From positions 1 through 64,000 of the forward strand of contig CANQLV010000001.1 in NCBI GenBank assembly GCA_947624785.1: 64,000 bases of DNA, in the 5' to 3' direction. Origin of the DNA: Akkermansia muciniphila (lineage in GTDB: Bacteria > Verrucomicrobiota > Verrucomicrobiia > Verrucomicrobiales > Akkermansiaceae). A model generated the notes under the pieces. It was not told the origin of the DNA. It saw only the letters and a program-made list of their open reading frames with translations, and ran no database searches. Shown piece after piece: positions 48,846-57,621 of this stretch; position 1 is the stretch's first letter, and the number at the start of each line of letters is the position of its first letter. The position numbers and the translations under genes are program-made.

Positions 48846-49763
48846 TCAATCCATGTTCAGGCGCTTGCGGATGTCCTTGTCCAGAAGTTCCCATTCCGGC
48901 ACGGATGCTCCGGCCTGCCGGGCCTTGGAGAGAGGGTCTCCCCAGATGGCCGTGTATTCGACGGGGCGCCCTTCGTTGTAGTCCACGGCGCTGGACGGGA
49001 TGAAGGCCCCCATGCTTTCCGTGCGGGAAAGGTGGAATTCCACCAGGTCCTCCGGCAGGGCATAGCCGCGGGCCTTGGCCGCCCGGACCACTTCCTCCAT
49101 GATGCGGCGCGCCCGGGCGACGTTTTCCGGGTTTTGATAGAGCTCCGCAATGCTGATGCCGCCCAGCGCCAGGCACAGCCCGTTGAACGGGATGTTCCAG
49201 ACGAGCTTGTACCACTGGATTTGCTCCGCGGCGTCAAAGGCGCGCGTCTTGATGCCGGCGTTGGCGAACAGGCCGGAGAGTTCCCTGGCCTTTTCAGAGC
49301 CTTCCGGTGAGGGGACGAAGGGTGCAAATTGAATGTTGCCGCCTTCCAGGTGGTTGACGTGGCCCGGTTCCGCGCGCATGGCGCAGATGAAGCAGAGGCC
49401 CACATAGATGCGGTCAGCCGGGATGATACGGGCGATTTCCTCCGCATTTCCCATGCCGTTCTGGAGCGTGACTACGACCGTGTCCGGTCCCATCAACGGA
49501 GGGAGGGCCTTGGAGAAACCGGCATTTGCCGTGCTTTTCCAAGCGACTATGACGAGGTCCACCGGACCGACTTCCGCCGCGTCCCGGTACACCTTGAGCC
49601 GGGGCAGAGAGATGTCTCCATGCAGGCTTTTGACTTGCAGGCCGTGTTCTTTCAGGTAGCCGTATTCCGAACGTACGATGAAGGAGACGTCCTGGCCGGA
49701 TTCCTGAAGCCTGGCTCCGTAGTAGCAGCCGAGGGCTCCGGCTCCCAGAATGGCGATTTTCAT
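48846..49763 (-). CDS. panE: 2-dehydropantoate 2-reductase
   Basis: An NADPH-dependent reductase that makes pantoate for coenzyme A synthesis. The 305-residue protein opens with the Rossmann motif ILGAGALGCYYGARL. It contains VTLQNGMGNAEEI, the conserved catalytic-region segment WYKLVWNIPFNGLCLALG with the essential Lys, and a C-terminal EYTAIWGDPLSKARQAG. It lies between fhs (38 bp upstream) and the TPR gene. No other pantothenate gene is adjacent, so a related ketoacid reductase role is possible. Confidence 0.88.
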   Translation of the reverse strand: MKIAILGAGALGCYYGARLQESGQDVSFIVRSEYGYLKEHGLQVKSLHGDISLPRLKVYRDAAEVGPVDLVIVAWKSTANAGFSKALPPLMGPDTVVVTLQNGMGNAEEIARIIPADRIYVGLCFICAMRAEPGHVNHLEGGNIQFAPFVPSPEGSEKARELSGLFANAGIKTRAFDAAEQIQWYKLVWNIPFNGLCLALGGISIAELYQNPENVARARRIMEEVVRAAKARGYALPEDLVEFHLSRTESMGAFIPSSAVDYNEGRPVEYTAIWGDPLSKARQAGASVPEWELLDKDIRKRLNMD

Positions 49764-49801
49764 GGTGTGCGGTGAAGGTGTGTATCTTGTATTGAGATTG
49801 C

Positions 49802-51424
49802 TCAGAGTCCCTGAACGTTGCCCTTGTTGTCCAGATAGATGTGCATGGCGTTCGGTGAGACGGGCAGGGCCGGCATGCGCATGATTTCACCGCAGAGGGC
49901 CACCAGGAAGCCGGCGCCGTTGGCGATTTCAAAGTCGCGCACGGTGACGGTGAAGCCGGTGGGGCGTCCGCGGAGGCGTCCGTTGTCGGAAAGGGAGTTC
50001 TGGGTTTTTGCCATGCAGATGGGCAGGTCCGTCAGGCGGCTGGCTTCAAACTGGGCCAGTTTCTTTCTGGCTGGGGGCGTCAGCTCCACGCCGTCCGCTC
50101 CGTAAATATTACGGGCGATGATGTTGAGCTTTTCCTCCACCGGAAGGGCGGATTCATAGAGGGGCTTGAAGGGTGCGGATGGCTTGTCCGCAGCTTCCAC
50201 CACCATTTGGGCCAGGTCTTTGCCACCTTCCCCTCCCCGGGAGAAGATGTCCGCAATGGCGCAGGGAATGCCGCGTTCCGCGCAGTGCGCCACGATGGCG
50301 TCCAGTTCCTCCTGGGAGTCGTCAAAAAATTTGTTGACGGCCACCACCACGGGGCGCTTGTAGTGGGCGGCGGCGTCCAGATGGGCGTCCAGGTTGGCAA
50401 GGCCTTTTTTCAGTGCGGCCACGTCCGTGTTTTTCAGGTCCGCCAGGGCGGTGCCTCCGTGCATTTTCAAGGCGCGCGCCGTAGCTACGATGACGATGGC
50501 GGCCGGGTCCAGCCCGGATTGGCGGCACTTGATGTCCAGGAATTTTTCCGCACCCAAGTCAAACGCGAATCCGGCTTCCGTGACGGCATAGTCCCCAAAA
50601 CGGAGGGCCATTTTGGTGGCCAGCACGGAGTTGCAGCCGTGGGCGATGTTGGCAAACGGGCCGCCGTGCAGGAAGCAGGGCACCCCTTCCACGGTCTGGA
50701 CCAGGTTGGGCATCAGGGCGTCTTTCAGCAGGGCCATGACGGAGCCGGTGATGCCGAGTTCCCTGGCGAACACTGGCTTGTCGTCCGTCGTGAAGCCGAT
50801 CACGATGCGGTTGACGCGGTCTTCCATGTCCTTGTAGGAGGTGGCGAGGCAAAGGCACGCCATGATTTCCGAAGCCGGGGTGATGTCGAAGCCCGTTTCA
50901 CGCGGGAAGCCCTGTTTGTTAAGCCCCACGATGACGGAGCGGAGGGAGCGGTCGTTCATGTCCATGACGCGCTTCCACGTGACTTTGCGTTCGTCAATGT
51001 TCAGCGTGTGGAAGAACATGGCGTTGTCTATGATGGCGCTGATCAGGTTGTGGGCGGAGGTGATGGCATGGAAGTCCCCCGTGAAGTGCATGTTGATTTC
51101 ATCCGGCGGCGTCAGGGAGCTTTTACCGCCGCCGGTGGCGCCGCCCTTGCGGCCGAATACGGGGCCCATGGAGGGCTGGCGAAGCGCCAGGCAGGCTTTT
51201 TTACCGATAGCCTGCAATCCCTGCGCCAGACCGATGGAGACGGTGGTTTTCCCTTCTCCGGAGGGGGTGGGCGTGATGGCGGAAACCAGGATGAGCTTGC
51301 CGGGTGCGGCCGGCTTGTCCAATACGTCCAGGGAAATCTTGGCCTTGTTGCGGCCGAAGGGGATTACGTCGTTTTCATCGACGCCCAGCTTGTTGACACA
51401 ATCGGAGAATGCAGGTGTGACCAT
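49802..51424 (-). CDS. fhs: Formate-tetrahydrofolate ligase
   Basis: It makes 10-formyltetrahydrofolate from formate, THF and ATP and so feeds purine and one-carbon metabolism. The 540-residue protein has the P-loop TPSGEGKTTVSIGLAQ, followed by ALRQPSMGPVFGRKGGATGGG, FTGDFHAITSAHNL, VTWKRVMDMNDRSLR and CLATSYKDMEDRVNRI, all typical of the family. The start at ATG 51422-51424 (MVTPAFSD) was chosen because the residues before it are not family-like. It is the first gene of fhs-panE-TPR. purD lies further upstream on the same strand. Confidence 0.95.
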   Translation of the reverse strand: MVTPAFSDCVNKLGVDENDVIPFGRNKAKISLDVLDKPAAPGKLILVSAITPTPSGEGKTTVSIGLAQGLQAIGKKACLALRQPSMGPVFGRKGGATGGGKSSLTPPDEINMHFTGDFHAITSAHNLISAIIDNAMFFHTLNIDERKVTWKRVMDMNDRSLRSVIVGLNKQGFPRETGFDITPASEIMACLCLATSYKDMEDRVNRIVIGFTTDDKPVFARELGITGSVMALLKDALMPNLVQTVEGVPCFLHGGPFANIAHGCNSVLATKMALRFGDYAVTEAGFAFDLGAEKFLDIKCRQSGLDPAAIVIVATARALKMHGGTALADLKNTDVAALKKGLANLDAHLDAAAHYKRPVVVAVNKFFDDSQEELDAIVAHCAERGIPCAIADIFSRGGEGGKDLAQMVVEAADKPSAPFKPLYESALPVEEKLNIIARNIYGADGVELTPPARKKLAQFEASRLTDLPICMAKTQNSLSDNGRLRGRPTGFTVTVRDFEIANGAGFLVALCGEIMRMPALPVSPNAMHIYLDNKGNVQGL

Positions 51425-51764
51425 GAATGCATGATGACGGAAGCCCCCTCTTTTTGCAAGAAGGTTCATGGGCATTCATGCGGCGGAAACGTGGATGTTT
51501 TCAACCGTCATGGGAATGGGCTCGGGAGAGGCTCAGGTTCAAGGGGGGCACAGGCAGTAGGCGCGGGAGAGGGAAAATTGGGCGGTGCGGACACCTTTGG
51601 TTTTAGAGAGAAGGCCGGGAGTTTTCCGTTCCCGGGTGGAGGTGTTTTTCAGGCCGCGGGAGCGTGTCCTTCCACAGCGTCTTCCGAGGGGAGCGCTCCC
51701 GGGAATAAGGGCTTTGGGCCGTATAAAGAATTTCCCTTGAAGCCAGGATACTTCAGGAAAAAAT
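51425..51764. other. Intergenic region with one structured element
   Basis: About 340 bases with no gene. I looked for a ZTP or THF riboswitch before fhs and found no match to the conserved cores. Confidence 0.4.
51591..51650 (+). terminator. Nested hairpin followed by T-run
   Basis: ACACCT (51591-51596) pairs with AGGTGT (51640-51645) and encloses CCGGGA/TCCCGG. TTTTTC follows on the plus strand. No plus-strand gene precedes it, so it may end a small RNA or be incidental. Confidence 0.35.
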
Positions 51765-52343
51765 TTACTGCTTCAGCACAGGGCGGTAATGGCCCGTGAT
51801 GGTAAAGTTGAAGAGGCAATCTTCCTCCTGCGTGCCGCAGCCGATGTTGTGAATAATCAGCGGCGTCCCTTCCTTCGTCTTCCGGTCGGAAACGATTCCG
51901 ATGTGGGGAACACTGTCGGACAGGTTCCACGTAACCAGGTCGCCGGGCTTGTAGTCCTCCGCGGTTTCCGTGATGGGAACGGACCATCCCTTCCGGGCAA
52001 AGAAGGTGCGGAGATTGGGAACCCTGCGGTGGTCAATGCTGCGGTCCGTGGTTTTCAGGCCCCATAGTTTCGGATATTTGGAGAAGTGGGCCTTCATGTC
52101 CTCATGCACGGCTTTCTGGAGGTCCAGGCCGAAGGCCCTCATGGCACGGATGACGACGTCCGTGCACACTCCCGTTTCCTTGGGAACATCCCCGTTGGGG
52201 TAGGGGATGGATTGATAGCCTCCGTTGTAGGAGACCGTTACTCCTATCTGTTCGCGCGCCTTGGCGGCCAGTGCGGCGTTGTCCGCCGTCAGGCACGCGG
52301 AACAGGAAAGGAACAGGAGGGTGAAAAGGGCGAAGGGTTTCAT
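51765..52343 (-). CDS. DUF1287 protein (YijF-like), exported
   Basis: A 192-residue exported protein with a signal peptide (MKPFALFTLLFLSCSACLT). The region GDVPKETGVCTDVVIRAMRAFGLDLQ carries a conserved Cys, and DSVPHIGIVSDRK a conserved His. With VTWNLSD these fit the papain-like DUF1287 fold, thought to act on peptidoglycan or another envelope substrate. It starts 29 bp after the purD stop and may be transcribed with it. The reaction has not been established for the family as far as I know. Confidence 0.85.
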   Translation of the reverse strand: MKPFALFTLLFLSCSACLTADNAALAAKAREQIGVTVSYNGGYQSIPYPNGDVPKETGVCTDVVIRAMRAFGLDLQKAVHEDMKAHFSKYPKLWGLKTTDRSIDHRRVPNLRTFFARKGWSVPITETAEDYKPGDLVTWNLSDSVPHIGIVSDRKTKEGTPLIIHNIGCGTQEEDCLFNFTITGHYRPVLKQ

Positions 52344-52372
52344 GGGGTAGTTGGGTTGGAGAAGGGTAAGAA

Positions 52373-53629
52373 TCAGACGAAGCTGGCAAAGCCGATGTCC
52401 GGACGGCGCTGCATGCCGTCAAATTTGACCTTTTTGGTTTCGTTGTGGGCGCGCTGGCGCGCTTCAGAGAGGGATTCCCCCTGCGCCACGACGGCCAGCA
52501 CGCGTCCGCCGTTGGTTTCATAACAGTTTTTATCCGCATTCCATTTGGTGCCGGCGTGGTAAACGGAAGCATTCGCAACGTCGTCCAGCCCCTGGATGGC
52601 GTCGCCGGAGTGGGAGGTTTCCGGATACCCCTTGGAGGCGAGCACGCAGCAGACGCTCCAGCCGTTTTGGAAGGAGATTTCTTCCGGCGTGAATTCTCCC
52701 CTGGCCCCATGCAGGCAGAAGGAGGCCAGATCCCCGGAGAGCAGGGGCATGACGGCCTGGCATTCCGGATCCCCGAAGCGGCAGTTGTATTCAATCACCT
52801 TGGGGCCGTTCGGAGTGAGCATGAGGCCGAAGTACAGGAAGCCGCGGTAGGGCAGCCCGTCCTTTTTCAGTCCGGCTACCGTCGGAGCCACGATTTCCTT
52901 TTCAATGCGTTCCAGCATGTCCGGCTCCACAAGCCGGCGGGAGGCCACCGCGCCCATGCCGCCCGTGTTGGGGCCCGCATCGCCTTCCTTGAGGCGTTTG
53001 TAGTCCCGCGCCGGGCACAGGATGAGGTAGTGGTCGTCCACCAGGGCGCCGAAGATGGAGACTTCCGGCCCAGTCAGGAATTCTTCCACCAGCAGGCGCC
53101 CTTCACCGAAGCGCCTGTCCGTAAATACTTCTTTCAGGAAAGCTTCCGCTTCTTCCTTGCCCATGCAGACGGCCACGCCCTTGCCGGCGGCCAGGCCGTC
53201 AAATTTGAGCACCGTGGGGTAAACGCCGCCGATGAATTGCCGGGCTTCCTCCAGGGTGGCGGCCACACGGGCCTGCCCGGTAGGGATGTGGTGGCGGAGC
53301 AGGAATTCCTTGGCAAATTCCTTGCTGGCTTCCAGCTGGGCGCTTTCCTTCACCGGACCCCAGCAGGGAATGCCCACGCGGGCGCAGGCGTTCGCCAGGC
53401 CTTCATCCTTGACGAGGTAGCTTTCCTCTCCGGCTACACAGAGATCCACTTTATTGGAAACCATCCAGTCGATCAGCGTGGGCAGATCCCTGGCGGGAAT
53501 GGGGGCGGCCAGACGGTTGATGGCGTCGCTGCCCGGAAAACAGTACATTTCCGGTGCGGAGGGGGATTCCTTGAGCGCCTTGACCAGAGCGTGTTCACGC
53601 CCACCTTTTCCAATAACGGCTATTTTCAT
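52373..53629 (-). CDS. purD: Phosphoribosylamine-glycine ligase
   Basis: An ATP-grasp enzyme for the second step of purine synthesis. The 418-residue protein starts MKIAVIGKGGREHALVKAL. It contains TVLKFDGLAAGKGV, LLVEEFLTGPEVSIFGALVD, GDAGPNTGGMGAVA (a family hallmark) and VIEYNCRFGDPECQAVMPLL. The ATG at 53627-53629 was chosen because it directly precedes the GKGGREHA loop. It lies upstream of DUF1287 on the minus strand. Confidence 0.95.
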   Translation of the reverse strand: MKIAVIGKGGREHALVKALKESPSAPEMYCFPGSDAINRLAAPIPARDLPTLIDWMVSNKVDLCVAGEESYLVKDEGLANACARVGIPCWGPVKESAQLEASKEFAKEFLLRHHIPTGQARVAATLEEARQFIGGVYPTVLKFDGLAAGKGVAVCMGKEEAEAFLKEVFTDRRFGEGRLLVEEFLTGPEVSIFGALVDDHYLILCPARDYKRLKEGDAGPNTGGMGAVASRRLVEPDMLERIEKEIVAPTVAGLKKDGLPYRGFLYFGLMLTPNGPKVIEYNCRFGDPECQAVMPLLSGDLASFCLHGARGEFTPEEISFQNGWSVCCVLASKGYPETSHSGDAIQGLDDVANASVYHAGTKWNADKNCYETNGGRVLAVVAQGESLSEARQRAHNETKKVKFDGMQRRPDIGFASFV

Positions 53630-53830
53630 ACTCGGCAAGTATGCCGGGACGGACTGATTTTGCCAAGCTGAAATGAAGGGGGAAGGCGCCCTTGGCATAC
53701 GGTTTTTTCCGGGATGCGCGGGCGGGGTATTTCCGTGCTGCTCCAAGGGGCCTTCATGATTCAGGAGACGGCTGTAGAACGTCTGCGTGCCCTGGGCGGT
53801 ATTTTGCTTCTGCGGGAATCCCGGCCATGA

Positions 53831-53862
53831 AAAAGGCCGCCTGGCACGGAGGAAAGGCGGCC
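53831..53862 (-). terminator. Terminator after ssb
   Basis: On the minus strand GGCCGCC and GGCGGCC form a stem followed by TTTTTC, 28 bp after the ssb stop. Confidence 0.85.
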
Positions 53863-53889
53863 TGTGAAAAGAAGTTGTTTGTCCTGGAT

Positions 53890-54390
53890 TTAGAACGGGA
53901 TTTCGTCGTCCATGTCTCCAAAGTCGTTGGACGGCTGGTTGGAGGAAGGCATGGGGGGCGGATTGTAGTTCTGGGCCGGACGGGGCTGTCCGTAGTTGTT
54001 GGAGCGGGGCGCTCCCTGGGGCTGCTGGCGAGGGGCGCCGCCCATGTCGCCTTCACCGCCGCGGGGGAAGAGCTGGATGTTTTCACCTATTACGCGCAGC
54101 TTGGTGCGCTTCTGGCCGGAGGCCTTGTCTTCCCAGGAGTCCAGTTGCAGGCGGCCTTCCACAAAGACTCCGCGGCCCTTGCTGAGGTAGTTGCCGGCTA
54201 CTTCCGCCTGGCGGTTCCAGAGGGTGACGTCCACGAAGGTGGTTTCCTCCTGGCGTTCGCTGTTGTCGCCCGCATAGTAGCGGTTGATGGCGAGGCGGAT
54301 GTCCGTGACGGCGGTGCCTTTGGGGGTGTAGCGCAGCTCGGGATCGGCGGTCAGGTTGCCCATTAAGAAGACTTTGTTGAGATTGGCCAT
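53890..54390 (-). CDS. ssb: Single-stranded DNA-binding protein
   Basis: A 166-residue SSB. Residues 1-108 form the OB fold (VFLMGNLTADPELRYTP, TTFVDVTLWNRQAEVAGNYL, GVFVEGRLQLDSWED). The rest is a Gly/Pro/Gln/Asn-rich linker, and the acidic tip DDEIPF binds partner proteins. It is transcribed away from tonB. The 5' untranslated region can form an ACGCCT/AGGCGT hairpin (54434-54457) followed by CTTTCTT, a possible attenuator. Confidence 0.95.
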   Translation of the reverse strand: MANLNKVFLMGNLTADPELRYTPKGTAVTDIRLAINRYYAGDNSERQEETTFVDVTLWNRQAEVAGNYLSKGRGVFVEGRLQLDSWEDKASGQKRTKLRVIGENIQLFPRGGEGDMGGAPRQQPQGAPRSNNYGQPRPAQNYNPPPMPSSNQPSNDFGDMDDEIPF

Positions 54391-54582
54391 ATGGGGTGGG
54401 TGTTAACGAGGTGTATGGTAACGTATAAGAAAGACGCCTTGCCATTTTGGGAGGCGTGTGGCTGGTCGGTAGAAACTATGGCCCTGCACGTGATTTTGTG
54501 CAATACTAAATTGCGGAATCGTTCTTCATCATGTCTCCTTTCTACATTGCATTCGTCATGGAACCGTGAAAACTTTACCTCC

Positions 54583-55800
54583 ATGAGTTTCAATCAACGG
54601 CGGCGAAACGGACTGTTCCGGGTTTCCTGGAGCATGTGCCTTTTGCTGTCCGTGCTGGCGCACCTGTTCCTGCTGGCGGGAAGCTACCTGGTTCCGGAGG
54701 AATGGCTGGCTTCCCCGCGCCCGGCGGAAGCGGCGCGGCGGCAGGTGGTGGTGAGCGCGCGCATGGTGAAGAGAGTGGTGCCTCAGCCGGAGGGCCGCAG
54801 GCCGGCGCCGGAAGAGCATCTGCCAGCCATCGTGAAGACCAATGAGGAGCAGGAAAGCGCCACCCGGCCTGAGGCCCCCAAATTCCAGAGCAACAGGAAC
54901 ACGCGTGCGGAAGGCGGCCGCAAGGATCCGGACAGCAGCCGGGACATGCCTGCCCAGGAAGGCGTGAAGCGTGAGAACGGGGAGATTGTCCTTTTTGACC
55001 AGAACAGGCAGGATGGAGACCTGAGCCATGAACGGGACGGCAACAAGAATGCCGCTCCCGGTGCGGCCGCCAACGTCCCCTACCAGCCCCTGGAACCGTC
55101 CATGCCTCCCGCGGGCCATCCGGATTCCACAGGCGATTCTCCCAACAGGGAGGGCGTTCCAGGCAAGGCAAGCGAGGAAGGACTGGCCCGGCAGAATCGC
55201 CGCCCCGCGCAGGAAAGGGCCATGCAGCTTCCGCATGCGGTGACATTGCCCCGGCCCGGTGAACCGGAGAAGCCGGACGCACTCCAGGAACTGGCCAAGA
55301 GCATTGCGAAGGGAGCGGACAATCCTCCTCTTAATCTTCCCAGCCTGAACCTGCCTCCCAATACGAGGCCGGTGCAGAAGCAGCCTTTGTACGACCCCAT
55401 GTTCAACGCGGAGAGCCAGCCCGGCTTCAAGACGCATGAGCAGAAAACCAAGCAGACGGGCAAATTCAGTTTTGGCCGCCGTCCGACACTGGATGTGGAA
55501 GCCACCCCCATGGGTACGTACCAGGCAATCGTTTACCGGGCCATCGGGGAGCAGTGGTACCGCCAGTGTGACTTGAACCGGGACCTGATCGTCACCGGAA
55601 CCGTGCGCATCCGCATCCTGATTAACAAGAACGGCAAGGTTTCCTCCATGAGGCAGACTTCCCGCGTGGGAGCCAGCGAGGTCCAGAAGTCCTTCACCTT
55701 CCTTGCCATTAAACTCGCCCGGCTGCCCGCGATGCCGCCGGAGGTGAGGAACGCGCTTGTCGGGGAGTCGCTGGAAATGTATTTCGACTTCAATTTTTAA
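54583..55800 (+). CDS. TonB-like energy transducer
   Basis: A 405-residue protein anchored by one N-terminal helix (about 17-36). The helix contains S-V-L-A-H, the Ser-x3-His arrangement required in TonB for coupling to ExbB-ExbD. A long Pro/Glu/Arg-rich, probably disordered, periplasmic spacer (40-310) follows. The last 95 residues contain AIGEQWYRQCDLNRDLIVTG and VRIRILINKNGKVSSMR, the TonB/TolA C-terminal fold. The start at ATG 54583 (MSFNQRRRN) was chosen because it gives a standard cytoplasmic tail. The gene is followed by exbB and exbD. TolA is the main alternative identity. Confidence 0.82.
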   Translation: MSFNQRRRNGLFRVSWSMCLLLSVLAHLFLLAGSYLVPEEWLASPRPAEAARRQVVVSARMVKRVVPQPEGRRPAPEEHLPAIVKTNEEQESATRPEAPKFQSNRNTRAEGGRKDPDSSRDMPAQEGVKRENGEIVLFDQNRQDGDLSHERDGNKNAAPGAAANVPYQPLEPSMPPAGHPDSTGDSPNREGVPGKASEEGLARQNRRPAQERAMQLPHAVTLPRPGEPEKPDALQELAKSIAKGADNPPLNLPSLNLPPNTRPVQKQPLYDPMFNAESQPGFKTHEQKTKQTGKFSFGRRPTLDVEATPMGTYQAIVYRAIGEQWYRQCDLNRDLIVTGTVRIRILINKNGKVSSMRQTSRVGASEVQKSFTFLAIKLARLPAMPPEVRNALVGESLEMYFDFNF

Positions 55801-55843
55801 CAACCTACCATCCTACAATAACTCCATTCACTGATACATCACC

Positions 55844-56470
55844 ATGAACTTTATCAAGGACTGCATCACATTCTTCCAGGCGGGCGGCGTCTTCATGTAT
55901 CCGCTGGCGGCCTGTTCCGTTCTTCTCATTGCGGCCATCATTTACCGCATGTTCAATATGAAGAGGAGCACCATCTGCCCCGCCCGGCTGATCCGGGCCG
56001 TGGAACAGTACACCCGCGGGGCTTTGGAGCGCAGCGAGCTGGAAAGGGTGGCTTCCGATTCGGATTCCGTGGAGGGCCGCCTGGTGCTGGACGCCCTTAA
56101 TTCCCCGCTGGAGGATGAAGCCGCCCTGAAGGAGATGATCCAGGTGAAGGCCCGCGAGGAGTTCGTGACGCTCCAGGCGGGACTTCCCCTGCTGGACATG
56201 ATTGTGATGATCGCCCCCATGTTCGGCATTCTGGGTACCGCCAGCGGCCTGGTGCAGATTTTCAGCGTTTTCGGGATGGATGAGAGCCACGGAATGATCG
56301 CGCAGGGGATTGCCCAGGCGCTGAACACGACGATTGCCGGTCTGGCCATCGCCACTCCCGCCGTAATCGCCCACGTTTATTATTCCCGCAAGCTGGAGCG
56401 CATTTCCGCCTCCATGGAAGTCCTGCTGACGGAGCTGATTTCCTTCCGCTGCCATCATTCCCAACGCTGA
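55844..56470 (+). CDS. exbB: MotA/TolQ/ExbB proton channel protein
   Basis: A 208-residue inner-membrane protein with three membrane helices (about 18-35, 113-145, 150-175). The conserved region is LPLLDMIVMIAPMFGILGTASGLVQIF and IAQGIAQALNTTIAGLAIATPAVIAH, which forms the proton channel with ExbD. It starts 43 bp after tonB and 7 bp before exbD. ExbB and TolQ cannot be separated by sequence here; the TonB-like neighbour favours ExbB. Confidence 0.9.
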   Translation: MNFIKDCITFFQAGGVFMYPLAACSVLLIAAIIYRMFNMKRSTICPARLIRAVEQYTRGALERSELERVASDSDSVEGRLVLDALNSPLEDEAALKEMIQVKAREEFVTLQAGLPLLDMIVMIAPMFGILGTASGLVQIFSVFGMDESHGMIAQGIAQALNTTIAGLAIATPAVIAHVYYSRKLERISASMEVLLTELISFRCHHSQR

Positions 56471-56477
56471 CCAGGCC

Positions 56478-56915
56478 ATGCAGTTTTACCGCAAGAAAGC
56501 AAGAACCATGGGGGTTCCCATCGTCCCCATGATTGACATATTGACCATTCTGCTCATCTTTTTCATCGTTCACACCCAGTGGAAAAAGCCGCAGTCCCTG
56601 CTGAAAATAGACGTGCCGGGCGCGGAGTTCATGGAAGGGGCTCCTTCCACGGAGCAACGGGCCGTCCTGTCCGTGACGGGGGAATCCTCCATTTCCCTGA
56701 ACGGGAACCTGGTGGAGATGAATGAGCTGGCCGCCGCCCTGGAGTCCCTGAAAAGGGAGAAGCCGGATGTCAAATTGCAGCTTGACGTAGATAAAAAGGC
56801 GGAGTTTGGCGTCATTGTCGGCATTTGGGACGCGCTGACGTCTGTGGGTATTGACGCAGGGGATGTTCCTGCCAGAATAGAAATCAACAAGTCCGGCGCA
56901 CAGCAAGCGCCTTAA
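56478..56915 (+). CDS. exbD: ExbD/TolR biopolymer transport protein
   Basis: A 145-residue protein with one helix near residues 14-33. VPIVPMIDILTILLIFFIVHTQW carries the conserved proton-carrying Asp in PMID. The rest is a periplasmic domain with DVKLQLDVDKKAEFGVIVGIWDAL, typical of ExbD. It follows exbB by 7 bp and precedes def by 22 bp. Confidence 0.92.
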   Translation: MQFYRKKARTMGVPIVPMIDILTILLIFFIVHTQWKKPQSLLKIDVPGAEFMEGAPSTEQRAVLSVTGESSISLNGNLVEMNELAAALESLKREKPDVKLQLDVDKKAEFGVIVGIWDALTSVGIDAGDVPARIEINKSGAQQAP

Positions 56916-56937
56916 TATATACACTCCCCTCCTCCCG

Positions 56938-57486
56938 ATGTTATTGGAAATCGCACAGTATGGAAATCCGGTATTGAAGGAAAAATGCCGGCCCGTAGAA
57001 CATTTTGACGACGGCTTGAAAGCCCTGGCGGAAAATATGCTGGAAACCATGTACGCCGCAGAAGGCATCGGCCTGGCGGCTCCGCAGGTGAGCATCCCCA
57101 TCCAACTGGTGGTGATTGATATTCCGGAGGAGGAAGAGTCCGTCACCTGGCTGAAGGTGAACGGGGAGGACAAGGAGCTTTCCGACATCATGCCCCTGAT
57201 GTTTGCCAATCCTGTTCTGGAGCCTTACGGGCCCATGCATCCCTTCCATGAAGGCTGCTTGAGCGTGCTCAAGATACGCGCTTCCGTCGTGAGGCCGGAT
57301 TTTGTCAAAGCTACGGTGCTTCTGATAGACGGAAGAGAAGTGACGATTGACTGCAACGGATTGCTGGCAAGATGCCTGCAGCATGAATGCGACCACTTGA
57401 ACGGCATCCTTTTCGTGGAGCGCGTTTCTTCCGCCCAGAAGATTACCCTGCGCAACAAGCTGAAGCGCCTGGCTGTAGAATATTAG
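56938..57486 (+). CDS. def: Peptide deformylase
   Basis: It removes the formyl group from nascent proteins. The 182-residue protein has all three motifs: GIGLAAPQVS near residue 43, HEGCLSV near 103 with the metal Cys, and QHECDHLNG near 143 with both metal His and the catalytic Glu. It is probably translated from the tonB-exbBD message. A weak hairpin TCCTTGTG/CACAAGGA (57562-57587) follows. Confidence 0.96.
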   Translation: MLLEIAQYGNPVLKEKCRPVEHFDDGLKALAENMLETMYAAEGIGLAAPQVSIPIQLVVIDIPEEEESVTWLKVNGEDKELSDIMPLMFANPVLEPYGPMHPFHEGCLSVLKIRASVVRPDFVKATVLLIDGREVTIDCNGLLARCLQHECDHLNGILFVERVSSAQKITLRNKLKRLAVEY

Positions 57487-57561
57487 CCTTCCGGGGCGCC
57501 GCAAGACTTTGCGGCAGCTGCCAATCAATCGGAGGGGCTAGCGAACGGCCTTTCATTTGAT

Positions 57562-57597
57562 TCCTTGTGCTCCCATGAACACAAGGATATCCTTTTA
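57562..57597 (+). terminator. Weak terminator after def
   Basis: TCCTTGTG (57562-57569) pairs with CACAAGGA (57580-57587) and is followed by TATCCTTTT. Confidence 0.45.
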
Positions 57598-57621
57598 AAG
57601 GCTTGCGGCGTCCGACAAAGT

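Noticed and set aside
51425..51764. ZTP or THF riboswitch before fhs
   Set aside because: The conserved cores of these riboswitches could not be found on the minus strand.
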